Assembly (NCBI GenBank): GCA_035310015.1
Contig: DATGEO010000153.1
Span: 1 to 15,649 of the forward strand
Reading direction: 5' to 3'
Length of the DNA stretch: 15,649 nucleotides
DNA from: DATGEO01 sp035310015
GTDB taxonomy: Bacteria; Chloroflexota; Dormibacteria; Dormibacterales; Dormibacteraceae
Every line of letters begins with the position of its first letter. Positions within the stretch are counted from its first letter, which is position 1. The notes under the pieces are model-generated. The model searched no databases and was not told the origin of the DNA. It saw only the letters and a program-made list of their open reading frames with translations. A program made the translations under genes and the position numbers. Below, one piece after another: positions 1 to 6,352 of this stretch.

Positions 1-1
1 G

Positions 2-202
2 CTCTACGACATCCGCCACGTGTCAGAGCAGGGGCTCTCGCACCTGGCCGACAACGTGATCGTGCTGCAGTACGCGCAGGACACGGCGCACGTGACCCGA
101 ACGCTCACGGTGCTGAAGACGCGCGCCACGCGCCACGACCACGCCGTCCGCCGCTACGAGATCACGCGGGAAGGTATCTCCCTCTCCGACGCGCCGGCCT
201 AG
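2..202 (+). CDS. KaiC-like RecA-fold ATPase, C-terminal fragment
   Basis: Only the last 66 codons lie in the window; the gene starts before base 1. The frame opens LYDIRHVSEQGLSHLADNVI and continues through VLKTRATRHDHAVRRYEIT to a TAG stop. This matches the end of KaiC/RadA-type domains, where a 'gxSxLADNVxxL' strand is followed by 'R.L.VLK.R...HD...R.YEIT..GI'. The family are P-loop ATPases that often act in signalling or clock-like systems with response regulators and histidine kinases. The Walker motifs would be upstream and cannot be seen, so activity and domain number are unknown. A short stem (5 bp, 216-229) lies 13 bp after the stop but has no T-run, so it is a weak terminator candidate. 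The next gene is convergent. Confidence 0.8.
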   Translation, partial: LYDIRHVSEQGLSHLADNVIVLQYAQDTAHVTRTLTVLKTRATRHDHAVRRYEITREGISLSDAPA

Positions 203-386
203 CCCGAGTCTTTCGCGGCGGTCTCGCCGGCTTGATCGTCCCCTCGCATCTCCGCCCACGGGCTTGGCGGCCCCGTCGAAGAGATGGCCGAGGAAGAGCA
301 TGAATCCCGCGATCGCGGCGCTGCTGTCCAACGGGTCGACCGTGGCCGCCGCCCTCAACGGCCTGCGGCCCATGCGGCGCAGGACA
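203..386. other. Convergent intergenic spacer without a supported gene
   Basis: This 184-base stretch lies between the KaiC-like stop and the stop of the minus-strand thioesterase. I see only the weak 5-bp stem at 216-229 and open frames typical of high-GC DNA. A minus-strand frame here has a short hydrophobic stretch (AIAGFMLFLGHLF), but it runs on without a stop into the antisense of the KaiC-like gene, so I do not call a gene. Confidence 0.5.
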
Positions 387-782
387 CTAGGCGTTCGCCG
401 GCTGCAGCACCGCCTGCGTCTGCGTGACCTGAGCGACCCGACGGCCGGAGGCGTCGGTGAGGTCGGTCTGCACGACGATGGTGGTGCGGCCGACGTGCAG
501 AGGCCGCGACGACGCCTCGACATGGCCCTCGCGCACCGCGCGGAAGAAGTTGGTCTTCGACTCGATGGTGCTCGTGCCCGCGCCGGGTGGGACGTTGAGG
601 AACGCGCACAGGGCGCCGAGCGAGTCGGCCAGCGATATCAGCGCGCCGCCGTGCAGCACGCCGCCGGTGGTGCAGAGGCGCTCCGACCACGCCATGCGCC
701 CGCGCACCTGTTCAGGATTGGCCTCGATCAGCTCGATGCCCAGCTCGCGGGCGAAGGGCATGGCCTGGAGCACCTCTTCCAT
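387..782 (-). CDS. PaaI-family hotdog thioesterase
   Basis: A 131-residue protein, the usual size for single-hotdog PaaI/YbgC-type acyl-CoA thioesterases. The HGG motif (GVLHGGALISLAD, residues 41-53) and the following Asp53 are the typical catalytic region. TIESKTNFFRAVREG (72-86) is the typical second conserved block. The family hydrolyses aryl- or acyl-CoA esters in the cytoplasm; the substrate here is unknown. The open frame extends far upstream, but that part is antisense to the acyltransferase. The start is placed at ATG 782 because the fold begins there. No Shine-Dalgarno sequence precedes it, but a CATTAT hexamer ends 6 bases before it, which fits a leaderless mRNA. It diverges from the acyltransferase gene. 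Confidence 0.85.
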   Translation of the reverse strand: MEEVLQAMPFARELGIELIEANPEQVRGRMAWSERLCTTGGVLHGGALISLADSLGALCAFLNVPPGAGTSTIESKTNFFRAVREGHVEASSRPLHVGRTTIVVQTDLTDASGRRVAQVTQTQAVLQPANA

Positions 783-787
783 ACGGA

Positions 788-793
788 CATAAT
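788..793 (+). promoter_or_regulatory. Candidate -10 box (CATAAT) for the acyltransferase gene
   Basis: CATAAT matches TATAAT at 5 of 6 positions and is a rare A/T island in very GC-rich DNA. It is followed by seven bases and ATG 801, which predicts a leaderless transcript from that ATG. If so, the earlier in-frame ATG at 792 lies inside the promoter and cannot be the start. No Shine-Dalgarno sequence precedes either ATG. Confidence 0.45.
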
Positions 794-794
794 G
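789..794 (-). promoter_or_regulatory. Candidate -10 box (CATTAT) for the thioesterase gene
   Basis: Read on the minus strand the hexamer is CATTAT, followed by six bases and the ATG at 782. Transcription would then begin at or beside the start codon. It matches TATAAT at 4 of 6 positions and no clear -35 is visible. The same A/T island is read on the other strand as the -10 of the acyltransferase gene. Confidence 0.4.
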
Positions 795-800
795 CCCGCG

Positions 801-1835
801 ATGGCGGTCTCGCCTCTGACCCGCGCGCTCAGGATCGACCCCGGCACCAGCCTGCTCGTGCTGAACGCGCCAGGTGGCGCCGAACCTGCGGCTGGCCCTC
901 AGCGGTTCGACGTCGTCGTGCTCTACTCGGCGAACCGCGCGGAGCTCGATGGCAACGCCGCACGTGCCATGGCCGCGCTCAAGTCCGGCGGCAACCTGTG
1001 GATGGCCTACCCCAAGCCGGGCTCGCGCGACACCGACCTGAGCCGCGACCACGGATGGGGCGCGCTCCACGGCGCGGGGCTCATCGCCGACAGGCAGGTG
1101 GAGGTCGACGCGAGCTGGAACGCGCTGCGCTTTCGTCCCGAAAAGTCGAGCGAGGCCGTCCCGGCGGCCGACATGCTGCCGGTCGGGCGGCGCGCCACCT
1201 TTGCCTACCGCGCGGTGCGCTTCTTCAGCGTGCCGGCGCTGCGCGCGGCATTCCGTTTCGAGATCCACGGCCGCGACCGCATCCCGCGTGAGGGCACGTA
1301 CATCGTCATCGCCAACCACCTCGGGTGGCTCGACGCACTCACCATCGCGATGGTCTTCCCGATCGAGCCCCGAATCCACTTCCTGGCCGACCCCACCGGC
1401 ATGATGCGACGCAAGCTCGAGTGGGCGCTGATTCGCGCCACGGGCGGCATCGTGCCGGTGAGCCGCGAGCGAGGCGGCAACGAGAAGCTGTTCGCGCAGG
1501 CGAACAAGTGCCTCGGTCTCGGAGGCGCGCTCGCTCTGTTCCCGGAGGGCGACTTCGGGCCGCGCGAAGGCTCGCTCCTGCCTTTCAAGCGCGGGTTCGC
1601 GCACTTCGCCGTCGAGGCGAACGTGCCGGTCGTGCCGGTCGGCATGTCGGGTCCCAAGGACGTGTGGCTGGGCAAGCGCATCCGCGTGTTCATCGGCGAG
1701 CCGATACCGCCGGCGGGAAAGACCGTCGACGAGATGCACGACCTCGGCGAGAAGGCGGTTGCGGCGCTGCTGCCCGAGTACGTCGAGCCGGGCGGCGCTA
1801 AGCTACTGCGGCGCTGGCTGACGGGACTGTTCTGA
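801..1835 (+). CDS. DUF3052-like domain fused to a PlsC-type acyltransferase
   Basis: A 344-residue protein from ATG 801; ATG 792 is an alternative adding three residues. Residues 1-113 (LRIDPGTSLLVLNAP, FDVVVLY, LKSGGNLWMAYPKPGSRDTD, DASWNALRF) resemble DUF3052-type small proteins. Residues about 140-330 are a 1-acyl-glycerol-3-phosphate acyltransferase domain: NHLGWLD holds the catalytic His173 and Asp178 (HX4D), and FPEGDFG (247-253) is the glycerol-phosphate binding motif. VPVVPVGMSG (275-284) is the typical late block. Such enzymes transfer acyl groups to lysophospholipids at the inner membrane face. No clear transmembrane helix is seen; RWLTGLF ends the protein. The role of the N-terminal domain is unknown. 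The 3' end overlaps psuG on the other strand. Confidence 0.82.
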   Translation: MAVSPLTRALRIDPGTSLLVLNAPGGAEPAAGPQRFDVVVLYSANRAELDGNAARAMAALKSGGNLWMAYPKPGSRDTDLSRDHGWGALHGAGLIADRQVEVDASWNALRFRPEKSSEAVPAADMLPVGRRATFAYRAVRFFSVPALRAAFRFEIHGRDRIPREGTYIVIANHLGWLDALTIAMVFPIEPRIHFLADPTGMMRRKLEWALIRATGGIVPVSRERGGNEKLFAQANKCLGLGGALALFPEGDFGPREGSLLPFKRGFAHFAVEANVPVVPVGMSGPKDVWLGKRIRVFIGEPIPPAGKTVDEMHDLGEKAVAALLPEYVEPGGAKLLRRWLTGLF

Positions 1836-2702
1836 GTACGCCCGCGCGACCTGCGCGGCGATGCGCGCGTTGTTGACGACGAGCTCGACGTTGAGGTCGA
1901 GCGAGCGGCCGCCGGACAGCTCCGCGACCTTGGCGAGCAGCCGCGGTGTGACGTCGCCGCCGCTGACGCCGCCGGCCTCGGTCAGTGCCTGCTCGACGAG
2001 CCTCTCGGCGTCCGGCAGCTCGTCGGGCGGCGGGATCGCGACGACGATGCCCGACGACTGGGTCGACCACGCCAGCGCCAGCACCCGCGCGGCCGCCTCG
2101 ACGCCGTCGACCCGCGCGCTCACGCGTGAACCGGTACGGCGCGTGTAGAAACCCGGCAGCTCGTCGGTGCCGAATCCGAGCACCGGCACCTGGAGGCTTT
2201 CCAGCCGCTCCATCGTGAGCGGGAGGTCCAGGATGATCTTCGGCCCCGCGCAGAAGACCGCCACGGGCGTGAAGGCGAGCTCGACCAGGTCCGCCGACTG
2301 GTCCTCGGGATGACCGCGATGAACACCGCCGATCCCTCCCGTGGCCATGAAGCGGATGCCCGCCATGCCGGCGATGCGCATCGTGGCGGCCACCGTCGTC
2401 GCGCCCACCCCGCCGGCGGCGAGCGCCGGACCGAGGTCGCGGGAGCTGACCTTGCGCGAGTCGCGGGCGATGCGCTCGAGGTCCTCCCTGGTGAGGCCTA
2501 TCCGGAGCGCGCCGTCGAGCACCGCGACCGTCGCGGGCACGCCGCCCTGGTCGCGGATCGCGGCTTCGCACTCGAGCGCGGCGCGGAGGCTGTGGGGCGC
2601 GGGGAGGCCCTGGCCGACGATCGACGTCTCGAGCGCCACCACCGGCCGGCCGGCGGCCAGGGCTGCTTCGACCTCGGCGGAGACCTGGAGCGGTGACCTC
2701 AT
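1803..2702 (-). CDS. psuG: Pseudouridine-5'-phosphate glycosidase
   Basis: A 299-residue protein, the normal length for PsuG (about 300). The enzyme splits pseudouridine 5'-phosphate into uracil and ribose 5-phosphate by breaking the C-glycosidic bond. Diagnostic blocks are VVALETSIVGQGLP (21-34, Glu25), KVSSRDL (84-90, with the Lys expected to form the Schiff base), FMATGGIGGVHRG (118-130), VFCAGPKIILDLP (149-161, second conserved Lys155), FGTDELPGFY (177-186) and NVELVVNNARIAAQVA near the C-terminus. The ATG at 2702 overlaps the stop of the upstream kinase gene (ATGA), so translation is probably coupled. It is the last gene of the trpB2-kinase-psuG operon, and its final 33 bases overlap the end of the acyltransferase gene on the plus strand. 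Confidence 0.93.
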   Translation of the reverse strand: MRSPLQVSAEVEAALAAGRPVVALETSIVGQGLPAPHSLRAALECEAAIRDQGGVPATVAVLDGALRIGLTREDLERIARDSRKVSSRDLGPALAAGGVGATTVAATMRIAGMAGIRFMATGGIGGVHRGHPEDQSADLVELAFTPVAVFCAGPKIILDLPLTMERLESLQVPVLGFGTDELPGFYTRRTGSRVSARVDGVEAAARVLALAWSTQSSGIVVAIPPPDELPDAERLVEQALTEAGGVSGGDVTPRLLAKVAELSGGRSLDLNVELVVNNARIAAQVARAYSEQSRQPAPQ

Positions 2703-3544
2703 GGCCGCGCGGGCCGGGCGCCGGCACGGCTGACCGCGTCCGCCGACACCTCGACCGCCCTTTCCGCCGCCTCCACGTCACCCGCGCCGTGCATCACCGC
2801 GGCGCAGAAAGCGGCGGCGAAGGCGTCGCCGGCGCCCGTCGGATCGACGACCTCGACCGGTGGCGCGACGATGCGGCGGGGTCCGACCTGCGCGCCCGCC
2901 GGCCCGAGCTTCACCACCGCGTGGGTCGCGAGCTCTTCCATCGGCGCGCCCAGTGTTTCCGCCTCCGGCATGGTCGCGAACAGGAACTCCGGGCGCATGC
3001 GCTCGAGCTCGCCCACCATGCGAGCGGGGCCGAACTCGAGCAGTCCGGCGACGGATGACAGGTCGACAGCCAGCTTGCCGCCGCGGTTGCGGACCTCCTC
3101 GACCGCCCTGTGCGCCGCCTCATGGATCGGCTCGCGAAACAGTGAGTAGCCGGGCACGTGCAGCAGGTCCACGCCGTCGAACCACTCGCCGTGCAGCTCC
3201 TCCGCGCGCAGTCCGGTGCTGGCGCCGCGCATGGTGGCCATCGTGCGGTCGGACTCCGGCCCGATCAGCACCGCGATCACGCCGGTCGGCTCGGCCGACC
3301 TGAGCGCAAAGACCTCCACGCCGCCGGCTTCGAGATCGGCGACGAGCTGCCGCCCAGTGGCATCGTCGCCCACCCTGCAGACCAGGCGTGCCCGTTCGCC
3401 CAGCGAGGCCGCCCAGGCGCAGAAGTTCGCGGCCTGACCGCCGCCGCCGACGGTGATGGCCGACGGCGTGTCGTCGTCCGGCTGGAGCCGCCGCTCGGGG
3501 ACGATCGTGACGTCGAGCACGAGGTCCCCGATCGACAGCATCAT
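2699..3544 (-). CDS. psuK: PfkB-family kinase, probable pseudouridine kinase
   Basis: A 281-residue ribokinase-fold protein. VGGGGQAANFCAWAASLG (32-49) is the N-terminal PfkB signature that binds the sugar, and VVDPTGAGDAFAAAF (232-246) is the C-terminal signature with catalytic Asp240 and the anion hole. The family phosphorylates sugars and nucleosides with ATP. The 4-bp overlap with psuG argues that it makes pseudouridine 5'-phosphate, the PsuG substrate; PsuK enzymes are PfkB kinases. Sequence alone does not separate PsuK from other nucleoside or sugar kinases. Two adjacent ATG codons (3544 and 3541) could start it. No Shine-Dalgarno sequence is seen, and the gap to the upstream trpB2 stop is only 18 bases, which fits co-translation within an operon. 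Confidence 0.85.
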   Translation of the reverse strand: MMLSIGDLVLDVTIVPERRLQPDDDTPSAITVGGGGQAANFCAWAASLGERARLVCRVGDDATGRQLVADLEAGGVEVFALRSAEPTGVIAVLIGPESDRTMATMRGASTGLRAEELHGEWFDGVDLLHVPGYSLFREPIHEAAHRAVEEVRNRGGKLAVDLSSVAGLLEFGPARMVGELERMRPEFLFATMPEAETLGAPMEELATHAVVKLGPAGAQVGPRRIVAPPVEVVDPTGAGDAFAAAFCAAVMHGAGDVEAAERAVEVSADAVSRAGARPARP

Positions 3545-3562
3545 CGGGTTCGGCTCAGGGCG

Positions 3563-4930
3563 TCATGACATCGCCGGCACCCGCGGCAGCTGCTCGGTCG
3601 CGGCGTCGATCCGCGACTGCGACAGCTCGACATCCTCCAGCTTGCCGGCGAAGTAGGCGTCGTAGGCGGCCATGTCGAAGTGACCGTGGCCGGAGAGCCC
3701 GAAGAGGATCACGCGCTTCTCGCCCGCCTCCCGCGCCGCGGCCGCCTCCTGGGCCACGGCGCGAATCGCGTGCGCCGACTCGGGCGCGGGCAGGAAGCCT
3801 TCAGTGCGCGCGAAGCGCACGGCCTCCGCGAAGCATTCGTTCTGCTTGTACGCGCGGGGCTCGACGATCCGGTGGTCGACCAGCATGCACAGCGACGGCG
3901 CGTCGCCGTGGTAGCGCAGGCCGCCGGCGTGGATGCGGTCGGGCACGAAGCTGTGGCCGAGCGTGAACATCTTCACGACCGGGCCCATGCCGACCGCGTC
4001 GCCGAAGTCGTAGGCGAGCACGCCGCGCGTCAGCGTCGGGCACGCCGCCGGCTCGGCGGCGATGAAGCGCGTTCCCGGCCGCTTGCCCTTGAGCCTGTCG
4101 CCGATGAACGGATACGTCAGGCCGGCAAAGTTCGAGCCGCCGCCGACGCAGGCGATGACGACGTCGGGATACTCGCCCGCCATCTCCATCTGCTTCTGCG
4201 CCTCCAGCCCGATGACCGTCTGATGCAGCAGCACGTGGTTGACGACCGACCCGAGCGAGTACTTGGCGTCGTCGTGAGTGGCCGCGTCCTCGACGGCCTC
4301 GGAGATCGCGATGCCGAGGCTTCCGGGGGAGTCGGGGTCGTCGGCGAGGATCCCGCGGCCCGCGTTGGTGAGGTTCGACGGCGAGGCGTGAACCGTCGCA
4401 CCCCAGGTCTCCATCATCGCCCGGCGGTAGGGCTTCTGCTCGTAGGAGACCTTGACCATGTACACGGTCACGTCGAGGTTGAACAGGGAACCCGCGAACG
4501 CGAGCGCGCTGCCCCACTGGCCGGCGCCGGTCTCGGTGGTCAGGCGCTTCACGCCCTCCTTCGAGTTGTAGTAGGCCTGCGGCACCGCGGTGTTGGGCTT
4601 GTGCGATCCGGCGGGCGATCCGCCCTCGTACTTGAAGTAGATGTGCGCGGGCGTGTCGAGCGCCTTCTCCAGCCGCTCGGCGCGGTACATCGGGCTCGGC
4701 CTCCAGATCTTGTAGACCTCGCGGACCTGTTCCGGTATCTCGATCCACGGGTCCGCCGAAACCTCCTGGGCGATGATCGCCTGGGGGAAGATGGGCGCCA
4801 GGTCGGCCGGGCCCATCGGCTGCAGAGTGGCGGGGTGGAGGTAGGGCGCGGGCGGCTCCGGGAGGTCGGGCACGATGTTGTACCAGCGCTCGGGGATGTC
4901 GGACTCGCTCAGCAGGTACTTCTTGGGCAC
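3563..4930 (-). CDS. trpB2: TrpB2-type tryptophan synthase beta-like PLP enzyme
   Basis: A 455-residue fold-type II PLP enzyme, longer than the roughly 400 residues of ordinary TrpB and typical of the TrpB2 class. PLP would bind Lys111 in GSHKPNTA (108-115). ETGAGQWG (133-140), the phosphate-binding loop CVGGGSNFAG (261-270) and HAGGLRYHG (334-342) are TrpB2 hallmarks. TrpB2 can join indole and serine, but it lacks the tight contact with TrpA and its role is debated (indole salvage or serine deamination have been proposed). No trpA or other trp gene is near; the gene instead leads the pseudouridine operon. The start is GTG 4930; a GAGGAG ribosome site at 4942-4947 lies 11 bases before it, with further purine-rich sequence between them. 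An ATG at 4941 is out of frame. Confidence 0.92.
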   Translation of the reverse strand: MPKKYLLSESDIPERWYNIVPDLPEPPAPYLHPATLQPMGPADLAPIFPQAIIAQEVSADPWIEIPEQVREVYKIWRPSPMYRAERLEKALDTPAHIYFKYEGGSPAGSHKPNTAVPQAYYNSKEGVKRLTTETGAGQWGSALAFAGSLFNLDVTVYMVKVSYEQKPYRRAMMETWGATVHASPSNLTNAGRGILADDPDSPGSLGIAISEAVEDAATHDDAKYSLGSVVNHVLLHQTVIGLEAQKQMEMAGEYPDVVIACVGGGSNFAGLTYPFIGDRLKGKRPGTRFIAAEPAACPTLTRGVLAYDFGDAVGMGPVVKMFTLGHSFVPDRIHAGGLRYHGDAPSLCMLVDHRIVEPRAYKQNECFAEAVRFARTEGFLPAPESAHAIRAVAQEAAAAREAGEKRVILFGLSGHGHFDMAAYDAYFAGKLEDVELSQSRIDAATEQLPRVPAMS

Positions 4931-4990
4931 TCTCTTCTCATCTCCTCTCGGCTACGGACTTCCGGCGGACCCAAAAAGGGTACCCGAACG

Positions 4991-5011
4991 TTCGAGTGCC
5001 GGCTCTCGGAC
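4991..5011 (+). repeat. 21-bp direct repeat, copy 1
   Basis: Begins TTCGAGTGCCGGCT. It matches copy 2 at 20 of 21 positions (T at 5006 against C at 5048). It overlaps the 10-bp palindrome at 4985-4994. The copies start exactly 42 bp apart, about four helical turns, so both would face the same side of the DNA, as expected for tandem operator sites. Confidence 0.85.
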
Positions 5012-5029
5012 AGTCCGGCCGCCGAGAGC
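5002..5029. repeat. 8-bp inverted repeat between the direct repeats
   Basis: GCTCTCGG (5002-5009) pairs with CCGAGAGC (5022-5029) around a 12-base loop. The left arm lies within repeat copy 1 and the loop contains half of the CGGACAGTCCG palindrome, so two alternative folds compete. It could be an operator or an RNA structure. No T-run follows, so it is not a standard terminator. Confidence 0.6.
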
Positions 5030-5032
5030 GCA

Positions 5033-5053
5033 TTCGAGTGCCGGCTCCCGGAC
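5033..5053 (+). repeat. 21-bp direct repeat, copy 2
   Basis: It starts 42 bp after copy 1 and ends 43 bases before the CoA-transferase ATG. The palindrome that flanks copy 1 is not kept here (CATTCG in place of CGTTCG), so the repeated unit itself, not the palindrome, is what is conserved. Confidence 0.85.
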
Positions 5054-5095
5054 GGAAATTCGGCGAACTAGTGTCCGTTCAGAGTCGTCGATATC

Positions 5096-6334
5096 ATGGA
5101 TCTCGCGTTGCAGGTGAACCGGCCGGGCAGACCCCTAGACGGCATCCGGGTGCTGGCCTTCGAGGTCCAGGTGGCTGGGCCCTACTGCTCGATGATGCTC
5201 GCCGACCAGGGCGCGAGCGTGATCAAGGTCGAGCGGCCCGAAGGCGGCGACACGGCCCGCGGGGCCGCGCCCATGGTCAAGAACGACAAGGGCGAAGCCC
5301 AGAGCGGCTACTTCCTCCGCTTCAACCGCAACAAGCGTGGTGTGACGCTCAACCTCAAGTCAGACGTCGGCCGCAGGTTATTCGCGGAGCTGGCCGAGAA
5401 GTCGGACGTGGTCGTCGAGAACTTCAGGCCCGGGCTCCTCGATGAGATGGGCATCGGCTACAAGGCGCTGTCGGAGCGCAACCCGGGACTGGTCTACGTC
5501 TGCATCTCGGGCTTCGGCAGCATGGAGGGCTACCTCAGTCCCTACAGCAAGCGGCCTGCGTACGACATCGTCGCCCAGGCCATGAGCGGGCTGATGAACA
5601 CCAACGGGCAGGCGGACGGCCCTCCGACCTGGCTGGGCGTCGCCCTGGGCGACATCGTTTCGGGAATGAACGCGGCCTACGCGGTGATGCTCGCCCTGTA
5701 CCAGCGCACCAAGACGGGGCGCGGGCAGTACATCGACATCTCGATGTACGACAGCATGATCGGCCTCGCCGAGCGCTCGATCACCGCCTATTCGCTCACC
5801 GGACAGGTGCTGGAGCGCGGACGCGAGCGCTTCATGGCGCCGTGGGGCCCGTTCGAGTGCCAGGACGGCTACGTAGGCATCATCGTCGCGACCGAGGGCG
5901 ACTGGGCGAAGTTCTGCGCGGCCATCGGACGCACCGACCTGGTCGGCCGCGAGGGCGCGACCTCAGGCCCGGCGCGCGCCGCCAGCATGACGGGCTGGCT
6001 GGGCGAGATCATCAACGGCTGGTTCCGCGAGCAGACCAAGGCGGGGGCGTGCGAGAAGCTTCTCGCCGCGGGCCTGCCCGTCGGCCCGGTGCAGACCGCA
6101 CAGGAGGTCTTCGACGACGCGCACGTCGCGGCCCGGCGGCTGATGATCGACGTGCCCGACCCGATCCTCGGCTCGGTCAAGCTCGTCGGCCCGGTGCCGA
6201 AGCTCTCCGGCGACGCGGAGCCGGTCGCTTGCCCGGCGCCGCGGCTCGGGGAGCACAACGAGGAAGTGCTGGTCGAGGTCTTGGGTTACAGCAAGGAGGA
6301 CGTCGTCCGGTTCAAGGCCGAGGGCGCGATTTAG
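5096..6334 (+). CDS. CaiB/BaiF class III CoA-transferase
   Basis: A 412-residue protein of the formyl-CoA transferase/CaiB family, which moves CoA between carboxylic acids through an aspartyl-CoA thioester. Evidence: VAGPYCSMMLADQGASVIKV (26-45), NRNKRGVTLNLKS (77-89), VVVENFRPG (105-113), and RPAYDIVAQAMSGLM (153-167), where Asp157 is the likely nucleophile. RTKTGRGQYIDISMYDS (204-220) is another family block, and the length is typical. Substrates cannot be told from sequence; dicarboxylic or branched acids are common in this family. ATG 5096 has no ribosome-binding site; GTG 5114 (MNRPGRPLDG) is an alternative start. A thiolase follows after 18 bases, so the two are probably co-transcribed in acid activation and thiolysis. 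Confidence 0.92.
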   Translation: MDLALQVNRPGRPLDGIRVLAFEVQVAGPYCSMMLADQGASVIKVERPEGGDTARGAAPMVKNDKGEAQSGYFLRFNRNKRGVTLNLKSDVGRRLFAELAEKSDVVVENFRPGLLDEMGIGYKALSERNPGLVYVCISGFGSMEGYLSPYSKRPAYDIVAQAMSGLMNTNGQADGPPTWLGVALGDIVSGMNAAYAVMLALYQRTKTGRGQYIDISMYDSMIGLAERSITAYSLTGQVLERGRERFMAPWGPFECQDGYVGIIVATEGDWAKFCAAIGRTDLVGREGATSGPARAASMTGWLGEIINGWFREQTKAGACEKLLAAGLPVGPVQTAQEVFDDAHVAARRLMIDVPDPILGSVKLVGPVPKLSGDAEPVACPAPRLGEHNEEVLVEVLGYSKEDVVRFKAEGAI

Positions 6335-6352
6335 GCCGTTGAGGAGATTCCC

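Larger units (their letters stand above)
4931..5095. promoter_or_regulatory. Divergent control region between trpB2 and the CoA-transferase gene
   Basis: This 165-base stretch has no gene. It holds a perfect 10-bp palindrome CGAACGTTCG (4985-4994), two 21-bp direct repeats, an inverted repeat between them, an odd-centred palindrome CGGACAGTCCG (5007-5017) and the trpB2 ribosome site. TACCCT on the minus strand beside 4980-4985 and TAGTGT at 5069-5074 are weak -10 candidates. The density of symmetric sequence suggests regulator binding. The CoA-transferase ATG has no ribosome-binding site. Confidence 0.55.

Noticed and set aside
216..229. Terminator after the KaiC-like gene
   Set aside because: The stem is only 5 bp with no T-run; such short stems are common in high-GC DNA.
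23..523. A small minus-strand protein with the hydrophobic run AIAGFMLFLGHLF
   Set aside because: The frame overlaps the KaiC-like gene and the thioesterase and has no start signal; the hydrophobic stretch is short and probably accidental.
387..1739. A 450-codon minus-strand frame
   Set aside because: Only its last 131 codons (from 782) look like a protein; the rest is antisense to the acyltransferase and is rich in Arg, His, Ala and Gly as expected of high-GC shadows.
3680..5071. A 463-codon plus-strand frame opposite trpB2
   Set aside because: It is exactly antisense to a well-conserved gene, has no recognisable motif and has shadow-like composition.
5850..5862. A third copy of the direct-repeat core (GTTCGAGTGCC)
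   Set aside because: Only 11 bases match and they lie inside conserved CoA-transferase codons (PFECQ), so chance is the simpler explanation.
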